This document shows, one piece after another, positions 37,363-49,097 of a stretch of DNA of 64,000 nucleotides; the first letter of the stretch is position 1; each line of letters opens with the position of its first letter. The notes beneath the pieces were generated by a model. That model was not told the origin of the DNA, searched no databases, and worked only from the letters and a program-made list of their open reading frames with translations. Made by a program: the position numbers and the translations under genes. Source of the stretch: Manduca sexta (lineage: Eukaryota > Arthropoda > Insecta > Lepidoptera > Sphingidae); NCBI RefSeq assembly GCF_014839805.1, contig NC_051139.1, positions 1,116,001 to 1,180,000 on the forward strand. The letters are read 5' to 3'.

Positions 37363-37557
37363 CTAGCTTTTGCTCGCGGCTCCGCCCGCGTGACGAAGAT
37401 TTTCCGGAATAAAAGTCCCACTATATATTTTCCCGGAATAAGAAGTAGCCTATGTCTTTCACAAACCCTCAAACTATCTTCATTCAAAATTTTAACGTGA
37501 AAGCGTAACAAATAGACCGACAGAGTTCCTTTTGCATTAATTATAATATTATAAATA
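37363..37557 (-). mobile_element. Short Helitron, minus strand, degraded 5' end
   Basis: CTAG at 37363-37366 preceded by A, then cttttgctcgcggctccgcccgcgtga, which is the complement of the Helitron 3' hairpin in its best-preserved form in this window (CGCGG/CCGCG). The body has the ttttcccggaataa and gtagcctatg blocks typical of the family. The 5' end near 37557 (attataatattataaat) no longer shows a clear TCTATA start. Confidence 0.75.
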
Positions 37558-38329
37558 TGACGGATGTGATGGAATACACAAAAGTATAGTAAATATTTTG
37601 CAAACCAATAATATTAACAGTAATGTTAATGATTGTGGATATCAGATTGGGACTGCGTAGTAACTAAAAAATCATCATGCACATATCTGTCGTGGTGTCG
37701 CTCTAACATGCCTTGTTAATGCATGTTTTAGAATTTTCGTCCAATTGTGAATTATCCGTGTTTTTATTGAAAACATATTATAAAAAATATAAATGAAGAA
37801 GAAGAAGTCACGCGTGACGTATACACCGCTGTATTTCTATAGCCGCCAACCGGTAATGAACAATATTTTAGTTTGTGGGGCATTACCGTACGTAGACCTA
37901 CGTTGCTTAATGTCTAATTACTCAGGTTAACATAGTATATATAGAGCCTAGCAGATTGTTGTAAATAATGTATAAAATCATAATATCGTAAATAAGTTTA
38001 TTCCCATTGAAAATTACGACGGATATATTTCTGGTAGATCTAACATAATAATGAAGAGAAGTGCAAAACAAATGTATGATTCAAGTCGAACAACAAAGTA
38101 CGGCGATCAAGGAATCTCGCCTCGAGCCGCGACCACACCTCGCCGTAATGGTACGCAGTCAACTGTGTTGCGGACTTGTGGTCGGGTGTCATTGAAAACT
38201 CACGTGTTTAGACAACTTGCTCGTATTATTATGTTTTAGTACAAGACGCCATAGTCGGCCGGTAGAACATACTGTCCAGATAGTCGCAGGTTCGAACGGT
38301 AAACTAAACGTTACAATATTCATTGTTAG
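37558..38329. other. Non-coding stretch upstream of candidate exon; possible SINE head
   Basis: GGTTCGAAC at 38289-38297, with tagtcggccggtaga about 35 bases before it, resembles a tRNA-derived B and A box pair. This suggests a short SINE fragment just before the candidate acceptor at 38328-38329. Confidence 0.35.
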
Positions 38330-38555
38330 TAACTGTCGGTTTAATGTTGAAGGAGAACAGCATGACCTAATCTATGAGTTTTTAAGTAAAAGATTGAGGG
38401 AAATATTACAGCCATTGTTCGAAACATTTATGCGAGAAGGAACACAGGTAGGAAGACAAATTAATGCTATCCTAACTAGGTACATTTACCCCGTAGAAAC
38501 AACTGACTACAGCCTTCGTTTTCCACGTAAATACCAGTTAAAAGACGAGACTTAA
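38330..38555 (+). CDS. Candidate terminal exon, weakly takeout/JHBP-like
   Basis: The frame begins after a plausible acceptor (caatattcattgttag) and runs 74 codons to TAA at 38553-38555. The peptide has FNVEGEQHDLIYEFLSKRLR near its start and QINAILTRYIYPVE near residue 45-58, ending RFPRKYQLKDET. An FL...EI...IN...P spacing with amphipathic helices resembles the C-terminal helices of takeout/juvenile-hormone-binding-like secreted proteins, usually about 240 residues long, of which this would be the last third. I rate this as a resemblance, not an assignment. Base composition is more balanced than its surroundings, and the lack of stops with a helical pattern is why I keep it. No upstream exon was found. 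Confidence 0.33.
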
Positions 38556-39837
38556 ATTAAAATATTGGTTTAGTTCCCAGATTTTTGATAGATGGCGCTA
38601 GTGGTGGTTTCGGTGATAATAATTTAATAATATAGGCTTTTTAATACGATTTCATTATAATAATATTTAGGTATGTCATGCGTTAAATATTTTTTATCCA
38701 TACAGAATGTTGAATATACTTTAAATTTTATTTTTAATACTAGGTGCGGCGGATTGGTTGCACACTAAAGCAAACAGTTATAGGTCATTTGAATTAATTT
38801 GTAATACCTTTTTTAACAATATGATTAACCGAAGCAATTAATTAATTAATTGCTTCATTTAAGAAGTAATTAATAACTTTATATATACACTGCTACGATT
38901 CCTATTAATTCTAACTACATCCGCGCGACAGTCGCTAGTACTCGTTTAATCAGCAGAAAATAGCGCGTAAGCGGTGGGATTACTCGGGCCCAGGAAACAC
39001 TTAGTGTTCTTCACCCTATACTTTATAATATTCCTTCTCGAGTACATAGTATAAATTAACAGTAAAAGGAATTGGAAATTGTTAAATTCATATTCTAAAT
39101 AGACATTATTCCAATTAGAAGTTAAAGGCTCTATTTTTATAAATAAGTATTGGGTATCTACTAAACTAGGTTGCAAGTAACATTAAAAATGATCTTCTAA
39201 TTAGAATTTTTTAACTTTTCCTGATGTCGAGGAAATCCAATAAGATCTCCATCATCCACGGAACAAATTAACACTTTTGTATAGAAAAATTAAGACATAA
39301 TTGGTATTAGACGAAAATAGAAAAGAAAAACTATAAAATAATTCCCTGTATGAAAAGGTATAGAAGGTATTTGTGTTTTCAAGTAGAATAACAACGGATA
39401 AAGGTTGCCAATGTGAGCTGTGTTATCGAAAGGTGTACATTCAGATTCCGTCGTGCTGACGGTCAACAGTAACCGGCACCGAAATAGCTTTCATTATTTT
39501 ATTTTAGGCCTGAATAATACTTAGATCCGGTTGTTTCGAACCGTTTGTGAACGTCAAAGTGTAAGAAGTATAGGCACACGTAATTCAACAGATTATGTTT
39601 AATATAATATGTCTTAGCGTTTGCAACAAATTCTACCACGTACAGAATTATTAAATTTCGTGAACCAATATCTCTTACGACCACTCATACTTGCGGATAG
39701 TTACAATGTTATTTCAATCATACTGATGCATTAAAGAGCGATTGTGTTCAATTATTTCTTTTTATTCTTTCACAAAATATAAAGCTCCTTTCTATAAGTG
39801 TGATAGAGAAGAAAGCGCGAGTACGCCTCATGTAATT
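38556..39837. other. Intergenic DNA between two candidate exons
   Basis: AT-rich; contains a perfect 26-bp palindrome (38831-38856). GATAGATGGCGCT at about 38589 is shared with about 51481, a short motif common in lepidopteran DNA. A TATA box (TATAAAG, 39778-39784) lies 54 bases before the ATG at 39838. Confidence 0.45.
38831..38856. repeat. Perfect 26-bp AT-rich palindrome
   Basis: Arms GAAGCAATTAATT and AATTAATTGCTTC are exactly complementary with no spacer. Symmetry stops immediately outside on both sides. Confidence 0.9.
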
Positions 39838-39987
39838 ATGAACCGAATATGGTCAATAATTATTTTATTGGTTTACTGGTTAGTTGTATGTTATTCTTTG
39901 CCATTCGAAGAGAACGAATGGACGCAATTCTTAAAATATTTTGTATTTGGATTGTTTAAAATTTGTGTGCTAGATTTTCTGTTTTGA
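39838..39987 (+). CDS. Candidate first exon with signal peptide
   Basis: The ATG at 39838 opens MNRIWSIIILLVYWLVVCYS followed by LPFEENEWTQFLKYF. This is a basic start, a ~15-residue hydrophobic core and a small-residue cleavage site (YS-LP), the form of a secretory signal peptide. A TATAAAG box at 39778-39784 places a start site about 30 bases upstream of the ATG. The frame closes at 39985-39987, but a splice donor could occur earlier (for example at tttt-gtattt near 39944), which is weak. If real, this is the first exon of a small secreted protein on the + strand. No downstream exon was tied to it, and I do not recognise the mature sequence. A chance hydrophobic frame in AT-rich DNA is a serious alternative. 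Confidence 0.28.
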   Translation: MNRIWSIIILLVYWLVVCYSLPFEENEWTQFLKYFVFGLFKICVLDFLF

Positions 39988-42900
39988 TAACTGATAATTA
40001 TTGTATTTTAATATAAAGTACATAAAATTAAACTAAATTATTACATGTTCCTAGTCTGTTTACTATTTATACTCGGTACAAGTTTCAGTAATGGAAGGAG
40101 ATTTTGGAGAGGTTTTTGCCCAACATTTGGACATTATAAGCTAATACAATACAATACAATACAATGATCTTGTAATGAAGCTAAATTAAAGGATATAATA
40201 TCAACTTTTAAGAATTATCGATAATTATATATTGGAATAGTGATGTAATATTAAATAATAAATATAATCATGTTATGTAACATTTTTACATGTAGAAAGC
40301 ACTGCCTTATTGAAATTATAAATATTTCACGCTCCGTGAGCATGAAATGAGTGATGTACCGTCTTGGTGTACCGTCCTTTAACATTAACCATTTTAAGAA
40401 GAATTTATCATGGTGCAGTATTCATACATATCATGTGCTAATCAGATATTTTAATACCGCTACGGCTAGCATACATAAACACTACAACGTACAACCAAAC
40501 CCAGACTTTGCATGCAAAACAAAATCAAACACTGTTTCTATAGAAAACGAAGGACACTCGGGTCGTCCGCGTGTCCTAGAGTTATGGTCATTCACGCCGA
40601 TAAAAAGTAAGAGCCAAGTTGAAAGGACGACGGTCGACGCCCCTGCATGCCCTGTGCCGTCGCCGCCTGCGCAGTGCGCACCCGCCACGACCAACCGAAA
40701 ATCATTGTGACCTATCGATCATTGATCTCGTATTTGTTACATTTCCAAAGGATACTACAAAAAAGAGTTTTCGATCGAAGATGACATTGTTTGAGACATA
40801 AGTTGAATGAACTGTTTACAACATATCAATAGTTAGTAAAACAAACACACTTTGTGTAAACTTACTGTTAAACGTATCGATAAATAAGTTGTCATTTTAC
40901 GGCAAGTGATCCGCGACGACCCTGAATACGCATGCGCTTGGAAAACCAGTAGTTTACATATCGGCCTTAATTTATGGGTAAGAAAGGGAAGGAGGGATAG
41001 TTGTTGCCCCATCTAGATTATAATTTAGTTTCTTCTGGCATTATCGCTCAAATACGTTCAAGGGAGTGACATTTTGTTCGTTTACTTATATCCTTTTATG
41101 AAGACTCGGGTTGAGCTTAACGTGTAGAGTTTGGCAGCATTTTACTTAATTAATATACCTATTATATTTATAGGTATATATATTGCACTAGTTTAAACGT
41201 CGTCGATGCGAATTACGATTCATTTCTATTTGGTTCCAATAATTGTATCTTCAATAGCACTATAAAAAAATTGCGTCCTTCCCGCGGCCACGTGTTGCAC
41301 AAGCGATAGGCTGCACTATTGTTATACTACAAATGGCTCTTTTTCTATCTAGAGCGTGTATAAAAACAATTTCTAAACACGAGAACGCTCTTACTTTCTT
41401 CAACCGGCTTTGATGGATTGGGGAAGCGTCGTAGTTCACATAACGTTAGTGCTTACAATACACGATAAGATTTATTGTTTTATTGATATTAAGGACTCTT
41501 AATTTGTTTAAAAGTCTTAGTTATAAACGGCATTTTTATAAATTTATCTTGTGTAGTATAAATATATAGTAAAATGAATGGTTTGAATGTATTATAATAC
41601 GTAAATGGATGTGTTAACAAATGTAAATTATCCCTTTTATTATAATATTTATTAATGTTAAATACACTTTTTATACAATTCTATTTTTTATATAGTAAGT
41701 TTGAGGAAGTAATAAGAATTCAAAAACAGTTATTCGTTACAAATTACTTGTATTTATAATTTGTCGTATGGAAATTAAAAAAAAAGTATTTTGATACGTT
41801 ACATATACGTATTTCATTTAATTCTATGAAATATAATGTGTATTTAGTTATTCTTACTAATTTAAAGGCAAATATATATATTTTTTTTGTTTCAACTTCA
41901 CAGTTACAAGATTTGTCTGTAAATACTTATCGTGAAAATCCTCTTAAAAACAAAGAAAAATATCTTTGATCTCATAAAAAATTTGTAAGGTGATGAAAAA
42001 AATAGTAAGTATTTTACAGCTTTCACGTAATAAACAAACAACACGAACAACGACGATGCCCGGCGTCACTTCGAAAGCATATTGCATCGCTTACCTGCAC
42101 GCGTTCTCACACACCTCATTTCAACTTCTTGCGTCTCTATCCCACACCAACAAAGGCTATCTTCGTCCCTTTCCACACATAAATGAATTTACTATCGACG
42201 TCATCTTTCACTCTCACTATCGATAGTAGTATATACATAAATTACAGAAGCGGGCGTATTTTCCTAGTTTACACGTCAAGCTTATGATCGTTTAACACTT
42301 AATTGCACTTAAGGTAATAAAGAGTTAAACTAAGCTTTAATGATCATAATGAATGTTACACCTCAAAATAAGTTTGATATTTTTTAATATTGAGAACTTA
42401 AGTAATTAATTCGCGTAGTAATTTAATTGGTACTAAAAATTCGAATTGTATTCATGATTGTAGATGAATTTATTTTGAAATGCTGAATTACAATATGTTC
42501 CTTTTGTGCTCCATATTTTCGTTTTCACAAAGCTAATTTAAAAACTACATTCTTTCCGAGAATGAGTTTGCTTAACATAGGTCATTAATTAAAATATTAC
42601 ATTAATTCCCGATTAATCAAATTAAATTGTAATTTTCCTTAATACTTTAAATAGTTATTTTGATTATGATATAAAATAGTAAGCAACATCTCAAAAGTTT
42701 AATTTTACTATACATGACGTAAAGCTAGTTCAGCTGGATGCGCGCGCACTTTCTTCAGAGCGAGATAGCGAATAACTTGCTTTGTGTTAGACAGAGACGG
42801 CAATACAAAACAATCGACGCGCGACTTTTTTAATCACCGTTCTATCGTAATATCACTTTCTTCCAGTTTTTAGTACATGTCGTGTGCGATTCGTTGACTT

Positions 42901-44219
42901 CGATTAAAGCCGAGTTGACACTATTCAATTACTAAAGAATAATACAGGCAATTTTATTTTGGACATTTAAATTTTATGTTTAATTTAGTAGAGGCCAATT
43001 GTAGCCACACTAGTCTACAGGTTAGTGGACCGTCTAGACTTAAAAACTATAGTGAAGAATAACTTTGTAATTAAGGCGCTACAATTGCTGGAGATATCAC
43101 CCTCCTTATTCACAATCTAATTACTTCCCTCACACGATTCTTCTAGCATTGTGGATGTTTACGGGCCACATTCATTACCAATAACATGAGATTGTTCACC
43201 AATTAGTTATGTATCCGTTGTAATACATGTAGGTCTGGTGTATACGAAATGTCGCGCCCCCAGTGGCGACTCCACTTTAATGAGTGACGGAGAGAGTGAT
43301 GTGACCGCTCGGTTCGGCTCACAGCTCGCAAGCTAACTTTCGACGCCAATGACTGACGAGCGCGTTTTTCTTCCATTTATGTCATGCTTCAAATGATCCG
43401 AGTGAAAATTTTGTGTTTTACTCCTTTTGTTCTAGTACTTTCTCTTTTTATGGTCAGGCGATATTGTTTACAAATAGGTTACGTACATTAATGAGTTTTG
43501 CGTGTAATCGGTTTACCTATAAATTGTTTGGTTAGAATTGGATTCTATAGTCGGTATCGCGTTCTAGAGCATAGTTGCGAGGACATGTGATGATAAATGA
43601 ATACTGTTTTCCTTAAAAAAACATCTCAGAAAAAAAAAACGAAGACACACATAAGAGGCTGATTTTAGTTTCTAACTATTTAAATACAGTGATTTTAAAA
43701 CACTTGAAACTATCCACGTTTTATCTGTTCTATAAGCATAATTAAATTCGTTTGTTGTCGCGAGCGTGCTCTGGGTACATCTCATCGATAATACATGCTT
43801 TCTGAAGGAAATGGCCTCCGATCATCAACGAACAAAGCCAATATTTAAAGAACCATCGCTCACACACGCTTAAAACTGCACAATTTCTCCAATCCGGCAC
43901 AAATATCTGAACCGAGCACAATGCCCATTATACATCTAACTTTGGCCACGCGTAACCTGCAAACAAAAAGCGCGTTTTTTTTTTCAAAAATACGTGCTTA
44001 CAAAAACTATTGATCTAAAGGAATTCTAAGGGTCGTTTATAGAAAGAAATAATAGAACGAGACAGGGAGAAATCAGATTTTTTGTGGGTCTGTCTTTCAC
44101 GTCACTTTCCCCGGAACACAATGGGTCAGGTAGATGGAGGGCAAAAAATTGGACCTGAACAACGGCGCCATTGTTCGATTGTGACATTTTATAACGCGAG
44201 GTCATGATTTAGTTTGTAG
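39988..44219. other. Intergenic/intronic DNA; short AATAC repeat
   Basis: AT-rich with no supported gene. (AATAC)4.6 lies at 40143-40165, and a GC-richer stretch lies at about 40550-40700. The region 42035-42225 is unusually stop-poor and C-rich (frame 41990-42226) and may belong to a dispersed repeat; I could not identify it. Confidence 0.45.
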
Positions 44220-44304
44220 TTGGATATTTTATGCGTTCGTTTCTACGGAGATAGTAGCTGTATCGTTGGTCATAGGTATAATATTAATCATTATAGAACT
44301 GCAG

Positions 44305-44546
44305 GAAACATTCTTCGCGTATTCAACTTACTTACAATAAAACTTCTTTGGTTGATGAGTTCACTAACGGATAGAATTTATTTTTATACCGGCTATGTAG
44401 TGACGTCCGTATATATATGGTGGAAAATCTTTAGTAATTTGTTTGTGGTAATTACGTTAGCCAGTATACTTACAGTGCAGACACGAAAACAATTATGTCC
44501 ATTGCTCAATCAGCTGTCACTTACAAGCAGGAACAGTGGAGACTAA
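44305..44546 (+). CDS. Weak candidate exon, hydrophobic
   Basis: After a possible acceptor (catta-tagaactgcag), the frame gives about 80 residues with a hydrophobic stretch around YVVTSVYIWWKIFSNLFVVITLASIL, then a polar end to TAA at 44544-44546. It could be a membrane-protein exon (chemoreceptor-like in character), but no family motif is visible and no donor is evident before the stop. Confidence 0.18.
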
Positions 44547-45096
44547 ACGTCTGCTGCAAGTGTTGAGGTAATAGATGTATGAAAAACTATAATAAAATCA
44601 ATTGTAACGTTTTATGTAGCCGCTGGGTCCTAATCTGCGGCCATGGATGCGACCTTACTGGTGTCGAGTGTTTGTACGTCTGAACAAACACCGAAACTGT
44701 GTAACATACACTATACACACTTCGGAGAAACCGACAATGGACTCGTTGTGTTCGGTATTACATTTCTAACATCGATAACGTGTAAGTAGACTGTTTGAGA
44801 GATTAGAAATACTTATATAAATAGGTATAATTCCATTTCCCATTGCAGTAATGTAATAAGCTAAATTATTTAACATCGTCTTTTGATCAGCCTGTTGGAG
44901 TTGCGCCAAATGATTCTTTAAAAAGTATATTAATTTCGCAAACAATATATTAGAATATCATTCACTCAAAGTTTTTATATCTGATTCAATCAATATTCGC
45001 CACATTTTGCGTGTCATGTGTTTTAACATATCGGCCGCACTCAAACGTGATACTTCGTTGTTTCATAAAGTTACGATTTGTCTCTAACTGGCGCAG

Positions 45097-45270
45097 CACC
45101 TTGGTGTTTCAATGTAAACCCTCGAGGAGCCAACAATTGTCAAAACATATGTAAAGTACCTATAAAAGATACTATCAAGCGCTTCTGTAATTATCTGCAA
45201 TTTCGATTTGAAAATCATTTTAGCAATATAAGTGAGCTTATGAGAGCTATAATGTTCAAAAGAAAAAGAG
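45097..45270 (+). CDS. Candidate internal exon with strong donor, unknown protein
   Basis: The exon would run from after gcgcag (acceptor, 45091-45096, with upstream tttgtctctaact) to AGAG before GTAAGT at 45271-45276. That donor is a near-perfect insect consensus. The 174-bp stretch is open in one frame and encodes PWCFNVNPRGANNCQNICKV, followed by PIKDTIKRFCNYLQFRFENHF and ISELMRAIMFKRKRG. There are four cysteines, a basic C-terminal end and mixed helical character. I do not recognise the family. It is on the same strand as, and 550 bases after, the weak hydrophobic frame at 44305-44546, so they might belong to one gene. Confidence rests on the donor and on even amino-acid composition. Confidence 0.38.
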
Positions 45271-45890
45271 GTAAGTAGTGTGCAGTACGGCTACTTAGTA
45301 ATTGGGAGTAGGCATGGCGATCAGACGATAGACATTGCTCTTCTCCTCATTTGGTTGTATAAAAAGTCATAGTTTCGAGGCAACGGCCCTTTCTATGACA
45401 AATGACTCTTTTATTTATACGTGTACATTGTCACTAACCACCTCCGCCACGGCTCCTAGTCTGCGCTCTGCTTTAAAATGACTAAAACTTATCAAATCTG
45501 ATTTCGTCACGAGCGCGCTGTAACTCGCTAACAAGAGCACAGTTCATCCTCTAATTAATTCAGTTATACACACTAAACGTCAAAAGATAACGTTAATTAT
45601 AAAAATGTTCATACGAGATCGTAGACGTATGCAGGAGAGCGACAGGGGGATTTAACAATTAGAAATAATATGTTTTTGAAGTCCGTAAAACATCTCTGAA
45701 TAGAATTCTTCTCTGCAGAAGGAAAGCAAACCAGCAAGTCAGCCACATAACGTTTTGGACGACGGGAACATTATAAATGTATGTATCATGGGAACTTGGA
45801 TATCTTAGGTGCATGCTCTACAACTACACTTCCACTACACTACCCTGGATTCTATGGCTGGCAATATATTCAATAAGTTTTGTAACATTA
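45271..45890. other. Possible intron / intergenic DNA
   Basis: If the donor at 45271 is used, this is intron. No further exon or repeat end is clear here. Confidence 0.35.
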
Positions 45891-46002
45891 TACCTGAGAA
45901 ATTAAATAGGCCCAAAAAGAGGTATCCCTCTCAGTAATAGAGGAGGCTCGTGCTCAGCAGTGCTACAGTATATAATACAGGGCTGATATTAATATTATTA
46001 TA
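45891..46002 (+). mobile_element. 5'-truncated SINE, same family as 58737
   Basis: Contains the 3' part of the tRNA-derived family at 58737-59053: tacctgagaa, atccctctcagtaatagagg, ctcagcagtg, and tataatacagggctgatatt, then an (ATT)n-like tail. The tRNA head is absent. Confidence 0.75.
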
Positions 46003-48597
46003 TAAAAAGAGTTAATATCAAGCAGGCAGCCATTTGTGAAATAGACATCAGGAGTGTAATCCGTATTGTAAATTGCTAAAATTATGTTTCGACCATTCCC
46101 TGTGTGAGTCAAAAGTAAAATTTTACTAAGGAAGGGGGAAAACAGACTCCGTGGTTCCGGCCTGGATACACCCATGTGCAAGTGGAAAGGAAAGTTGGCA
46201 GAGTGACGAAACGTAATGCGCGAGCGCAACCATGTGAAAGGGTATCTCGTGATATTGTGATGTTGAATAAATCATTGTTTTAATGTAATCGCGGTGAAGA
46301 TTCTTACGTCACACGTGCACTGACTACAAGCGTGTTACTAGCTGTCGAAATATGGACATCGACAGAAAACATTTCGGCAATTTGATTCTTTAGTTAATTA
46401 TAGCCATCAAGAATGTCTATAAATAGATATTATTCTGTTTCCGTGCTCGTTACCTTGAAATATTAGGACTTACACGAATAAACATGAGTATCAATTTCCA
46501 AAAAAAAATAATTTAATAACTTGACCTTATTTCAATATGATCTCCGAACTGATGAGGCTAATTTGCATACATTCAGAATGCAGTTAAATCTTCATATAAA
46601 ACTGATTCAAAATAATACATATACTAAACATTATTATGACTTTTTTGTGTTGTCGAACATTACGTACGTATATGGGAAGCCATATGATAAAGTTGACAAT
46701 TTTCTAAATTAATTCTGCAGTTAAAAAAACGTTTAGTCGCCTCATTGGTCTAATGACAAAGTTATTTAGTTTTAAACGAGTTACCTGACAAATCAATTAT
46801 AATCAATCATTTATGTAATACCCGATAGAGCGCCAGGAGTGCTCCATCATAGAACAGAAATAAGCTCAAACAACCATAGCACCACTCTTGCTGACCGCTC
46901 CGATGAGACATTTTTTAGTTTAATATAAATAAGGTCAAAGACCGAAAACCTTCAAAATTCATAGTAAATGGTGAAATAAAATTTGAAACGCACATAAATT
47001 TAGTTAAGCAAGCTGGTGGTGGGTCGCGCGGGACCTAGAGATGTGCGATGATTCACACGCCGCTCGTAATCTTAATAATCAAAGTTGGAACTGTGACCCA
47101 AATCCACGCAACCGGCGAGTACTTTCATTGTGAACGCTAAACTACACGCACACATACTCACGAACACTGCTGGCATAGGTATACTACCAACAACACAGAC
47201 ACACATATTCACTCTTACATACACATACACGTATACCAATTGTGTTGCACACGTACGTACAACACGCGAAATATTTGCAAATGTAATGAGTTCGCTTTAG
47301 GTCGAGTGACCATGCTTGAATTCAGTGAAAACAACACACGATTCGATAGTACTTATCAATTTCAACTGCACACAAGCGAGTATGTGCGTGGGGCTGTAGT
47401 AGAGTGCGCGTCTGTGTAAGTGACAGTACAGTATTGTGCTTCGGCATTAGAGCGAGAAAAGATGCGTATAATATATCATTTGATATCTAGGACAGAATTC
47501 CCGCCTTGTTCCAATTAACCGAGGCACTGTGGTAATGATTTATAGTGTAAAAATTGTATCTCAACATACGAGTAAACATCAAATCGTAAAATGTACCAAA
47601 TTTGATGCTTATTCTAAAATACTGATTGAAACCAGTTTATTTCTAGCATGCTATTTTGATTTCAAACGAAATTAAATTTAGTACTTCTTTATTGGCATTA
47701 CTTGTTTATACTACGGGCATATCACTTTAAACCTAGACTGCACTCGTGTGTCTTTGTGCCTCACTGCTAGGGAAAGACACCCAAACTTCGTATGTCTAGG
47801 TCATAGCGATGGGTTAAAACATAACTTGCGAAGTTTAATAGTGGACATTACTAATATTATAAATTAATTTAATTCTTTTATAAAATGTAGAGCTGCGATG
47901 TTGTCAATTTTATTAACAGCGTGAATGTTCCGATTTGTCTATCCCCCATCTCACAACTATCATGACGTTGCGGTTTCCTGATGCGCCGCATTTTATTTCT
48001 ATTTCCTTGTGAAATGTTTTCAAGTTGGTCGCCGATGTCCGACGAGGTTAACGAAGAACTCCCCTGGCATTGTATGTTTTCATGGTCGGTAGTGTTTATA
48101 TAATATCATCAAGTGTCCTGATTAATCGTTTGTTCAGTGTTAATATGAAACAGATTTGTACGACTTTTTTAAACCAGCACTCATACTGTATTATATAGCG
48201 AACGATGAAGACGACGGTGAAAGTAACCGTGCAGTTAAATTGTATAACGTTTCATACAGAAACATCACAATGACGGGAATCATCAAAAGACGATTAAGTA
48301 AATAGTAAAATAAGCATAACAAGGCACGGCTTTGTCGCAAGGGTTTGTGTAACAGCGTTTAGTAATGTTTAGCTAACCGACCCATTATTCCCTCTCATAT
48401 CAAAGTGGAAACAGTTGCGAAATCTCAAATCGGATTCGGTAGTTTTGTTTCGGTTCACACCTTGAAAACTTTTTATCGTTGAAGACTTCTCCGATACAGA
48501 GATTTTATAATTAATTGAGACAATATCTATTAAATGCGTGGTGACCAAACATTAGGCTATGTGAAACCGAATAGTTAGACAAAATCTACTTTAAATA
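46003..48597. other. Intergenic/intronic DNA up to the gap
   Basis: Mostly AT-rich. Near 46737-46760, gcctcattggtctaatga matches the head of the SINE-like unit at 55049, probably a small fragment. 47130-47260 is rich in short CA-type repeats. The frame at 46521-46712 has no stops for 63 codons but no recognised motif. Confidence 0.4.
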
Positions 48598-49097
48598 NNN
48601 NNNNNNNNNNNNNNNNNNNNNNNNNNNNNNNNNNNNNNNNNNNNNNNNNNNNNNNNNNNNNNNNNNNNNNNNNNNNNNNNNNNNNNNNNNNNNNNNNNNN
48701 NNNNNNNNNNNNNNNNNNNNNNNNNNNNNNNNNNNNNNNNNNNNNNNNNNNNNNNNNNNNNNNNNNNNNNNNNNNNNNNNNNNNNNNNNNNNNNNNNNNN
48801 NNNNNNNNNNNNNNNNNNNNNNNNNNNNNNNNNNNNNNNNNNNNNNNNNNNNNNNNNNNNNNNNNNNNNNNNNNNNNNNNNNNNNNNNNNNNNNNNNNNN
48901 NNNNNNNNNNNNNNNNNNNNNNNNNNNNNNNNNNNNNNNNNNNNNNNNNNNNNNNNNNNNNNNNNNNNNNNNNNNNNNNNNNNNNNNNNNNNNNNNNNNN
49001 NNNNNNNNNNNNNNNNNNNNNNNNNNNNNNNNNNNNNNNNNNNNNNNNNNNNNNNNNNNNNNNNNNNNNNNNNNNNNNNNNNNNNNNNNNNNNNNNN
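48598..49097. other. Assembly gap of exactly 500 N
   Basis: Five hundred N in a row. The round length suggests a placeholder, so the true distance between the flanks is unknown. Any reading frame spanning it is artificial. Confidence 0.99.
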
